DNA of 64,000 nt from Acidovorax sp. Leaf78 (lineage in GTDB: Bacteria > Pseudomonadota > Gammaproteobacteria > Burkholderiales > Burkholderiaceae_C). Where the stretch lies: positions 62,001 through 126,000 of the forward strand of contig NZ_LMLZ01000002.1 of assembly GCF_001422735.1 (NCBI RefSeq), in the 5' to 3' direction. How positions within the stretch are numbered: the stretch's first letter is position 1; every line of letters begins with the position of its first letter. This document shows positions 54,343 to 61,348 of the stretch, piece by piece. The notes beneath the pieces were generated by a model that saw only the letters and a program-made list of their open reading frames with translations, did not search any database and was not told the origin of the DNA. A program made the translations under genes and the position numbers.

Positions 54343-55070
54343 TGCATGAACTCCTTCCGCATCTCTGCGACTTTGTCAATGGCAGTGTTCTTATAGGTGT
54401 TGATGGTTCGAGGGGTGACCCCCAGCGCAGCTGCAATGTCCTTGACCGGCATGTCTTCGACGAAAAGCATCGTATAGACGTAGTGCTCTTGCTTGGTCAG
54501 CACAGCTTGCAGCCGCTTAGCAACTTCCGCGTGCCATTGCTGGGCGGCCAGGGCGTCAGCTGGCGTATCGTGCTGGCGCAGCGCAGAGACCTTGCGAATG
54601 GTCTTGTCGGGGTCATCGTCCTCGTCAGAGCGTTCCATGGCATCCAGGCTGTCCTGGAGGTTGCGCTTCTTGGCCAGCAGACGGCGCTGAAAATCGAGCG
54701 CGCGCCGTTTAAAAAACTGCCCAAACAGTTTTTCGGCATGCGCTGCGTCGCCTGGTCGCGTAACGAGGCACTCCCAGACGTACTGCGACAGCTCTTCCGC
54801 GGCCTGGTCGATGTTTCCGATGTTCCCGGGGTAGATGCCGCTGCGCACTGCGAAGCCCTTGGCGAGGCCCAGCATGCGCCGCGACAGCACCCTTGAAAGA
54901 ATCCCCGCCCGGCTGGTGTTTTCAGCATCCCGAGCGCGCCTGAACATGCGAAAGACCTGCTCATCAGGGATGAACAGTGGGTCGTGCTCCCAGTCTGTAC
55001 GCGCCAGCCTAGCCAGCAAGGCGCGGTCATCGAGGGCCTCTACGGCCGCGTCAGGTTCTCGTGTGTACAT
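54339..55070 (-). CDS. Sigma-70-family-like regulator
   Basis: A 243-aa protein. Region-2-like helices are at ~55-125 (ILSRVLSRRMLGLAKGF, then QAAEELSQYVWECLV). A Lys/Glu-rich segment follows, and then a region-4 HTH at ~190-235 (LTKQEHYVYTMLFVEDMPVKD, IAAALGVTPRTINTYKNTAI). This is an RNA-polymerase sigma-factor or sigma-derived activator layout. The ATG at 55070 opens the eight-gene minus-strand block and follows two GC-rich direct repeats. Start codons upstream of 55070 would run through those repeats. Confidence 0.75.
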   Translation of the reverse strand: MYTREPDAAVEALDDRALLARLARTDWEHDPLFIPDEQVFRMFRRARDAENTSRAGILSRVLSRRMLGLAKGFAVRSGIYPGNIGNIDQAAEELSQYVWECLVTRPGDAAHAEKLFGQFFKRRALDFQRRLLAKKRNLQDSLDAMERSDEDDDPDKTIRKVSALRQHDTPADALAAQQWHAEVAKRLQAVLTKQEHYVYTMLFVEDMPVKDIAAALGVTPRTINTYKNTAIDKVAEMRKEFMQ

Positions 55071-55092
55071 CGTTGTTTTCCGTTGGTCATGC

Positions 55093-55129
55093 GAACACCC
55101 CCCTCTCGTTTCAGGGGAATGCCCCCCTC
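55093..55129 (-). promoter_or_regulatory. Twin direct repeats upstream of the sigma-like gene
   Basis: GAACACCCCCCTC (55093-55105) and GAATGCCCCCCTC (55117-55129) on the plus strand: 11 of 13 bases identical, 24 bp apart, 22-60 bp upstream of the sigma-like start. Candidate operator or special promoter. Confidence 0.5.
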
Positions 55130-55357
55130 GCATCACTTAGTCGCAAGATGAGCCGGAAATCGGAAGCTGTCGGGGCGTCGCGGGTTGAGATGACCCGCAA
55201 TGCCGAGCCGACGGCGGTCGGTTTTCCACCAGCCAGTATGCAATAACCTTTCGTTACGTGCGCACGCCTCAGGAGCTTTTGGGCGTCGCTCGGTGCTGGA
55301 GTTCGAAGCAACCTAGGCCGGCCGATGCCTCGCAATCCGGTTTGCGAGAATCCGGAC

Positions 55358-56077
55358 ATGCCCCTCACATCCGAAGCCCGTTTCCTCGCGGAAACCCTCA
55401 TCGATGGTGCCCGCAAGACCGTCCAGAACGCCGACGAGCTCTTTGACGAAGCACGCCTTCTGGCCGACGCCGGCCACGTCGCCCGTGCGCTTTTGCTGCA
55501 CCAGATTTCTCTGGAGGAATGCGGGAAGCTGGAAATGCTCTACGTGGCCACTGCGGAGGTCCTTCGCGGGCAGGCTGTAGACATGAAGCGCCTCAGCCGC
55601 GCCTTCAGCAAGCATGCAGCGAAGAACCGAACGAACGCCTACTTTCTGGCCAAATCCGAGGCCGAACTAGCGGCCGAGCAGCAGGACGACATAGGCGCCG
55701 CTCATGAGGCCTTCAACGAGCTGCAGGCCGATTTCCACGAGAAGTCTAACGACCTCAAGAACGCCTCCCTGTATGTTGACTACGACGGTTTGTTCCGCGC
55801 CCCCCGGGAAGTCATCAGCGCGGAGCACCTCGACGAAGTTTTCAATCGCAATGGCACCTTCATGTCGATGGCTTTTGACAAGCTGGCCATCTTGTTGAGA
55901 TGGGGTGCCGATTTGGATGCAGCCGCTGCCGAGATCGCCCAATGGTGGGCGGTGCTGGGCATGGACGATCTCGACCGCGATAAGCCCGATTCGCTCGTCG
56001 CGCTCAAGAAGTGCTTGGCAGAGGTGATGCAGAAGGGTCGGGACGCTCTGAAACCTCAGCCGCCCAGCGCTGGCTAA
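55358..56077 (+). CDS. AbiV/HEPN-type abortive infection protein
   Basis: A 239-aa helical protein. GHVARALLLHQISLEECGKLE (residues ~34-54) is the hallmark helix of the AbiV family (HEPN superfamily), in which lactococcal AbiV blocks phage translation. The rest is helical with no other domain. It is divergent from the sigma-like gene, with 287 bp between starts. The ATG at 55358 is preferred; 55325 adds 11 residues. A classic HEPN RxxxxH motif is not obvious, so RNase activity is uncertain. Confidence 0.72.
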   Translation: MPLTSEARFLAETLIDGARKTVQNADELFDEARLLADAGHVARALLLHQISLEECGKLEMLYVATAEVLRGQAVDMKRLSRAFSKHAAKNRTNAYFLAKSEAELAAEQQDDIGAAHEAFNELQADFHEKSNDLKNASLYVDYDGLFRAPREVISAEHLDEVFNRNGTFMSMAFDKLAILLRWGADLDAAAAEIAQWWAVLGMDDLDRDKPDSLVALKKCLAEVMQKGRDALKPQPPSAG

Positions 56078-56551
56078 CGGGCTTGCTCCTTACCCGCTCC
56101 CAGCTCCCAGCCATGGGCCCCAACTCGAAGAACGGGATTCAAAGCTGCGGGCGCGAGGTCACGACGGCTCATTCAGCCGCCCAGGAAACAGGTTGCGGAC
56201 CAGCGCATCGTGGGGCCTGTCCGTCTCGAACTTGGCGTCGCTCGCGTTTGGCAGCGGTTGACCTGCAGCGGTAAGTAGACATCCGCTGATGTTGAAGTCG
56301 GCTCGCAAGCATGCACGCAAAGAACGACCGGTTCAGCCCCCAGACTAGTTGGTCGAACCTTGTGTCGGCTATTGGCTCGATGACCGAAATTCACTCAGGA
56401 CTCGTCGTACGAGGCACGGCGCGGACCGACCGAGATCGCTGCATTGCCGACACCGAGCCGATCCTTCACCTTGGTGACCAGCGGCGGCGAGTCGCAATCC
56501 GGCAAGGCAAGACACCTTGCGGAGCGACCTCCTTCGGCATAGCCTACCGCG
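56078..56551. other. 474-bp gap before tnsD
   Basis: No gene, TnsB site or strong hairpin seen. It must contain the tnsD promoter. Confidence 0.4.
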
Positions 56552-58294
56552 ATGCCAGAAACGGACAAACTCTTTCCCGAGTACCAGCTCCTGTCCTGGC
56601 TGCCTGATGAGACATTCTTCAGTCTGGTTAGCCGTCATCACCAGCTTTGGGGGCATGTCACATCTGCGCAAACCTGCCAACTGATGTTCGGCAGCGCACG
56701 TGCTGGTGTCCACCATGATCTACCCAACAGTCTTGGTGCCTTCGCGCAGCGCACGAATACACTGCTTGGTGAGGTCGATTCCATTGCGAGAGAGCGGACA
56801 CTGCTCAATTTCTACGCGGCCTTCGCCCCACCAGACGAGACTGCAAACGCCGTCGCGTGTATGTCCGGTGCCAGTGTGGCGCATCTGAAGCTGCGCCTGG
56901 GCATCCTCACCAGCCGATTTCGCGCCAACCATCCCCTTAAGGCCTGCCCGCAATGCATGGAGCAAGACCTCCGCGAGACGGGATGGGCTTATTGGCATTT
57001 GAAGCACCAGTTCCCGGGTGTGTGGATGTGTACGGCACACCAGCAGCCATTGCTTCAATCAGCCCTTAAAGCCAATGGAGTCGAGCGCTTCCAATGGCTC
57101 TTGCCGCGCTTGGCTGACTTGCATTCCGCAAGCGCGAAGTCCCCCGAAACAGCTTCGTGCTCTTTGTTGTTGAGCCTCGCAGAGCTCATTGAGCATCTTG
57201 TTCAATCAGGAGCATTCGAGCCACTGCTGTTGAGAGATCTGTACGAGGTCTACCGTGAAGAATTTCGGGCGCGTGGATGGGTTGCTGGTGCCGCAAGCTT
57301 GCGCACAGGACAGATCGCGACAGCCTTCCTCAGCTACTGCGAGCCACTCAGATGCATTCCAGAGTTTTCGCCGCTCGCCCAAGACGAGGAAGCGATGGCG
57401 ACGCAATTGGGTCGATTGCTGAGACCTCCTCGCTCGGGAACCCATCCCCTCAGGCACCTGCTCCTTATCCATTGGCTATTCGGCACTGCACAACGGTTCG
57501 ATCTCGCAATGAAATCCAAGGGTGTTCACACCCAATCAACCGTCTCAAACACGGTGCTGCCTGGATTTCCCGTCATTGACCCGCGAATGACTCACCTGCA
57601 TCGGCTCATTCAGGAAGAGGGTCAATCAGTACGCAAGGCAGCGAGCCTTGTTGGTGTTGACCCGCAAACAGCGCTCATGTGGGCTGCAAAGGCAGGGATA
57701 GCGATTTCACGTCGGCCACAGAAGCTGTCCACAGATGTGCGTGCTAAAGCCATCCGGGAGCTACGCAAGGGGGCTGACAAAGAACAAGTGGCATCTCGAG
57801 CCGGAGTCTCTGTCGGGACCATCACCCGTTTGCTGCTCAGTGAGGAAAAGCTGCATGCTGACTGGTCCGAAGCGCGAAGCGAAAAAGCGAGGGCCCATGC
57901 TCGAAATCTTTGGCTTGAACTGTTGCAGTCCTCCGGAAATCTCGGGGTCAAGTGGATGCGCACAATGGACCCACGCACCTATGCGTGGCTCTATCGAAAT
58001 GACCGCGTTTGGTTGGACGCTCACAAACCGGATCCACTTCCTGAATCCCAGCGTTCCAGGCCGTCCTCAGTGGATTGGGTAGCCCGAGATGAGCAACTAT
58101 GCATCCTGGTTCGTGAAGCAGCGTTGCGCCTGATGGAGGAGCAGGGTCTCTCGCGCATCCACCTCTGGCAGCTGTGCCAACGAATACCTGACCTGCGGGC
58201 AAAGCAGGCCCAACTGCCCCGATTGCCGCGCACTCTTGAAGCCATCAAAGCAGCTCTGAGTTCCCATCTTCCGTCCCTAGATCTTTTTCGCTGA
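56552..58294 (+). CDS. tnsD: TnsD-type TniQ target-selection protein
   Basis: A 580-aa TniQ/TnsD protein. The N-terminal TniQ domain includes LLSWLPDETFFSLVSRHHQL and a zinc finger (KACPQCMEQD near 130 and WMCTAHQQ near 155). A long C-terminal TnsD region (~330-580) contains several HTH-like helices, such as RKAASLVGVDPQTALMWAA. It should recognise the glmS 3' end and recruit TnsC, explaining the element's position. Shorter than Tn7 TnsD but with the same layout. Confidence 0.85.
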   Translation: MPETDKLFPEYQLLSWLPDETFFSLVSRHHQLWGHVTSAQTCQLMFGSARAGVHHDLPNSLGAFAQRTNTLLGEVDSIARERTLLNFYAAFAPPDETANAVACMSGASVAHLKLRLGILTSRFRANHPLKACPQCMEQDLRETGWAYWHLKHQFPGVWMCTAHQQPLLQSALKANGVERFQWLLPRLADLHSASAKSPETASCSLLLSLAELIEHLVQSGAFEPLLLRDLYEVYREEFRARGWVAGAASLRTGQIATAFLSYCEPLRCIPEFSPLAQDEEAMATQLGRLLRPPRSGTHPLRHLLLIHWLFGTAQRFDLAMKSKGVHTQSTVSNTVLPGFPVIDPRMTHLHRLIQEEGQSVRKAASLVGVDPQTALMWAAKAGIAISRRPQKLSTDVRAKAIRELRKGADKEQVASRAGVSVGTITRLLLSEEKLHADWSEARSEKARAHARNLWLELLQSSGNLGVKWMRTMDPRTYAWLYRNDRVWLDAHKPDPLPESQRSRPSSVDWVARDEQLCILVREAALRLMEEQGLSRIHLWQLCQRIPDLRAKQAQLPRLPRTLEAIKAALSSHLPSLDLFR

Positions 58295-58324
58295 GGCAGA
58301 TTCATTGTCGGATTCTTTTCGGGC

Positions 58325-58354
58325 TTGATATGTATATATGCAATGCGTTATGCT
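58325..58354 (+). promoter_or_regulatory. Predicted promoter of the HTH-tniQ pair
   Basis: TTGATA (58325-58330), an 18-bp spacer, TATGCT (58349-58354). The expected transcription start falls at or next to the ATG of 58361, so the message may be leaderless. The spacer contains repeated ATGC words, perhaps an operator. Confidence 0.5.
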
Positions 58355-58360
58355 TTATGC

Positions 58361-58690
58361 ATGATTGAATTGGAAGTCAAAGCACGCGCAGCAAACGCTC
58401 GTCGTATTTGTTTGGGCCATGGAATAGCCCAAGCGGACATCGCCGCCCACGTAGGGGCCAGTCAATCTCAGGTGAGCCGCATCCTCAAAGGAGAGGGCGT
58501 CAGAGCCTCACGTCTGTTTGAAGAGGTGTGCCTTTTTGTTGAGCGCTTCGAGGGTGGTGTCAGCGCCGATAGCGTTCGCAGCAATCGGGAATTGATTGAG
58601 GCCCTTCAGGCCACTTGGGATGGTTCTGCGTCGCATGCCAAGGCATTGGCTGCCGTGATTCGATCCCTGGCGATTCTCAAACCCGCTTGA
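58361..58690 (+). CDS. Small HTH regulator in the transposition module
   Basis: A 109-aa protein with a Cro/CI-like HTH at ~22-45 (IAQADIAAHVGASQSQVSRIL) and a helical remainder. It sits 19 bp before the second tniQ, so the two are probably cotranscribed. Likely role: control of its own promoter and of tniQ, setting when alternative targeting is on. The ATG at 58361 is preferred because the frame upstream overlaps the predicted promoter. Confidence 0.7.
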   Translation: MIELEVKARAANARRICLGHGIAQADIAAHVGASQSQVSRILKGEGVRASRLFEEVCLFVERFEGGVSADSVRSNRELIEALQATWDGSASHAKALAAVIRSLAILKPA

Positions 58691-58709
58691 TCCGATAGGG
58701 AGACAGCTG

Positions 58710-60092
58710 ATGAACATGCTTGTGCACCCGGCGCCATTCCCAGAAGAGATGGACCGTGGCTACTTGGGGCGGATTATGCGGATCAATGGATACCGCACAC
58801 CTAAGGATACGGTGGAGGCAATGGCTGCGCATTTTGGTGAGGAAGGGCGGTCACGCCGCGACCTCACAACGCACGAGCTTCTCAGCAGGATGGCGGGAAT
58901 GACTACCGAGCACTTCGCGCAGCGTCACACGACACTGCCGTTGCGCAGAGGGATTACCTCCTATCTTCCAAAGCTTGTGCATGGATGTGGTGAACGCACA
59001 AGCCTGCTGTATGTCAGTGGCACCCTGCGAAAGTATCCGGCGGTCTTCTTCTGCGAGGAATGCGTTCAAGCAGATATTCAATTTCATGGGACCGCCTATT
59101 GGCGCAGGGACCTGCAAACTCCAGGTCAGCTGTGGTGTTCCAAACACTCGAAGCCACTGAGCTTCGTTGCCGGAAAAGATCCTTTCCTTGACTCTCCTGC
59201 AGCCTATATCGGGAAATCAGAGCAAATACCCCAAGAGTGGGTAACGCCTGCAGTCAACAATGCACATGTGAATCGGTTCCTGGAACTTGCCTCGGCTCTT
59301 TATGATCGGTCGGTTCCTCTCGATGTTGCCCTCATCGCACCACTTCTTCGCGATACGGGGAGTGCGCAGGGTTTCAAACCTAACGCTTGTTCGAAACAAG
59401 GGACACTGATCAGTGATCGGATAAAGGAGCTGTTTCCAGAGAATTGGCTTGGTACCGTATTTCACGAAGTGGTTGCAAAGGATCCAGGTACCTATCTCCA
59501 CCAGGTGGATGGAACTCTCTACCTGCGCAAATCAGCCTCGTCTGTTATCGCTTACCTGCTCGTGTTGTCTGTCTTGTTTGAGAGCGCTGACCAAGCCTTG
59601 CACGCCTTGGTTGACGCCTGCAACGGGCAAGTAGCGTCGTCATGGCGGCCACGGCTTGCGAAACCGAGTGTTCCAGGAGTAGATGATCTGCTGGCGCAGT
59701 ACGTCGCAGCGAAGGGAGTTCATTCAGCAGTCGCGCAGCTGCTTGAGTTACCGCCTCATACGGTACGAAAGGCTCTGTGTGATCTCGGTTTACCCAGCCT
59801 ACCTGAGTGGGATGAAACGGCTGATGTTGGGCCTGTCGCAGCGTTGAAAGCGTACTACCTAGATAAGCTGTCCTACACGTCCTGCTTGAAGATAGCGGGT
59901 GTAACAGAGGCTCGTTTTGATGCGCTGATGCGTCAATGTAGTCCAAAGATGGCAATAGCCCTCGGGCGGATGAGTCTGAAAACAAGCATCCGGCCAAGGG
60001 CGCGCCAAGCGAAAGGCCGGCTCCCCGTCAGGCTGGAGCAAGAGGCTGTGCTGGCAACCCCTCAGTTCCGCGAAACGTTGCTCCAGAACTGA
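58710..60092 (+). CDS. tniQ: Second TniQ-family protein
   Basis: A 460-aa TniQ protein. The N-terminal TniQ domain contains GYLGRIMRINGYRT and TTHELLSRMAGM. A zinc finger has FFCEECVQAD (~115) and LWCSKHSKPL (~145). The C-terminal half has HTH-like helices (VHSAVAQLLELPPHTVRKAL) and shares layout, not close sequence, with the TnsD just upstream. A second TniQ in Tn7-like elements usually serves a second target class. Its last 31 bp overlap the 3' end of tnsC on the other strand. Confidence 0.82.
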   Translation: MNMLVHPAPFPEEMDRGYLGRIMRINGYRTPKDTVEAMAAHFGEEGRSRRDLTTHELLSRMAGMTTEHFAQRHTTLPLRRGITSYLPKLVHGCGERTSLLYVSGTLRKYPAVFFCEECVQADIQFHGTAYWRRDLQTPGQLWCSKHSKPLSFVAGKDPFLDSPAAYIGKSEQIPQEWVTPAVNNAHVNRFLELASALYDRSVPLDVALIAPLLRDTGSAQGFKPNACSKQGTLISDRIKELFPENWLGTVFHEVVAKDPGTYLHQVDGTLYLRKSASSVIAYLLVLSVLFESADQALHALVDACNGQVASSWRPRLAKPSVPGVDDLLAQYVAAKGVHSAVAQLLELPPHTVRKALCDLGLPSLPEWDETADVGPVAALKAYYLDKLSYTSCLKIAGVTEARFDALMRQCSPKMAIALGRMSLKTSIRPRARQAKGRLPVRLEQEAVLATPQFRETLLQN

Positions 60093-61348
60093 GCCCAAAA
60101 GCTGTGGTCCTGAGGAGAGAGGTCTTCGTACATAGACAGCCGTGCCGGGTCATTGCTGTGCAACGCAGCAACGGCCTGAGCCACTGGTGCCAGATAGGTG
60201 TCTGCAGCCACCTTGAAGTCATCAAGGCGAAGATCGTCATCATTGCGCTCGAACGCCACACGGTGCGCAGCAATCCAAAGCGCAATGATCAGTCGCTGTA
60301 CCCCGGCTGTTCTTTCGAGGATGAGATCACCCAATTCTTTAGTGATAGGCATGGGCCGAGCAACGTACTGGTAGTGCCCAAGCCTTGGCAGAAAGTGCTG
60401 ACTGAACGCCGCATCATGATCTCCCCAGAAGTGCTTGAAGGCGTGATACCCGGAGGTGACGATGCGTTCTGTATTGCTCAAGCGCTTGGTCAACGCGCCG
60501 AAGCCGTCTGGAGTACCCGAAACCAGCAGCGGTATTTGCCATTCGTTCAACGCCGTCAGGATCCACTTGAGGGACTGATCATCAATGATGCGCAGCTCTG
60601 GCGGGGGGTCGCCGAGCTTTCTTTTGCTTCTGGACTTGAGCGTAGGAAGCTTGAACAGGTTCTGAATCTCGTCCAAGTGCAGAAGGCCAAGAAAATGACT
60701 GGAAGCGACTTGCCGCCACTCGTCCAGCATTTGTGGCCCATTGCGCCATTCACCAGCCAGCGTCTTGTCAAAGCGGGTGCTGTCTGTCGCCTTCTTCCAT
60801 GCCGTCATCAGCGCCGCTGCCAGATCGGTGGCTTTGCCCCCCGCAGGAACATCCAGCGAGAGCCAAACTACTTGCTGCAAGCCATTGACCATCCGGAAAA
60901 ATGAAGTGTGCTGGATAGTTTGGGGGAATGTAGAGAGGCCTCTGCGAATCGCTTGGGTCTTGCCAGAGCCGGAAACACCCACAACTGCTGCTCCATAGCT
61001 TGGTGCCGTTATCGGTGGCCTAAAGCGGGCGTCCTCGCCACTGATCATGCTCCACGTACTTGATGACGAGGGTTGCAGGTGGTGGTAGTTCTGACGGATC
61101 ATCATGTCCATCGTTTCGTACAACTGCAGCTCTTCCAAACTGGGTACATGCAGATCGCGCACACTCGTCAGCATGTGTAGGCGGACGTGGCGCGGAATAG
61201 ACGCGATGTCTTTGGGTGGACGAGCTGGGAAATCCACCAATGCCTTGAGTGCGTCGGGCCGTGAACGTATCGGTCCAAGCTGGGCGATGAGTGAATTGCC
61301 TGCGTAAGGGTCGTGCACTGCGACAGTTTCAGGTGCGCGTTTAGTCAT
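60062..61348 (-). CDS. tnsC: TnsC-type AAA+ transposition regulator
   Basis: A 428-aa ATPase linking target selector and transposase. Walker A GVSGSGKT (124-131), Walker B LLHLDEIQ (222-229), and a sensor-type SGTPDGFGAL follow the TniB/TnsC pattern. The ATG at 61348 overlaps the tnsB stop (ATGACTAA), indicating coupling; the frame upstream to 61387 lies inside tnsB. Convergent with tniQ, overlapping it by 31 bp. Confidence 0.9.
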   Translation of the reverse strand: MTKRAPETVAVHDPYAGNSLIAQLGPIRSRPDALKALVDFPARPPKDIASIPRHVRLHMLTSVRDLHVPSLEELQLYETMDMMIRQNYHHLQPSSSSTWSMISGEDARFRPPITAPSYGAAVVGVSGSGKTQAIRRGLSTFPQTIQHTSFFRMVNGLQQVVWLSLDVPAGGKATDLAAALMTAWKKATDSTRFDKTLAGEWRNGPQMLDEWRQVASSHFLGLLHLDEIQNLFKLPTLKSRSKRKLGDPPPELRIIDDQSLKWILTALNEWQIPLLVSGTPDGFGALTKRLSNTERIVTSGYHAFKHFWGDHDAAFSQHFLPRLGHYQYVARPMPITKELGDLILERTAGVQRLIIALWIAAHRVAFERNDDDLRLDDFKVAADTYLAPVAQAVAALHSNDPARLSMYEDLSPQDHSFWAQFWSNVSRN

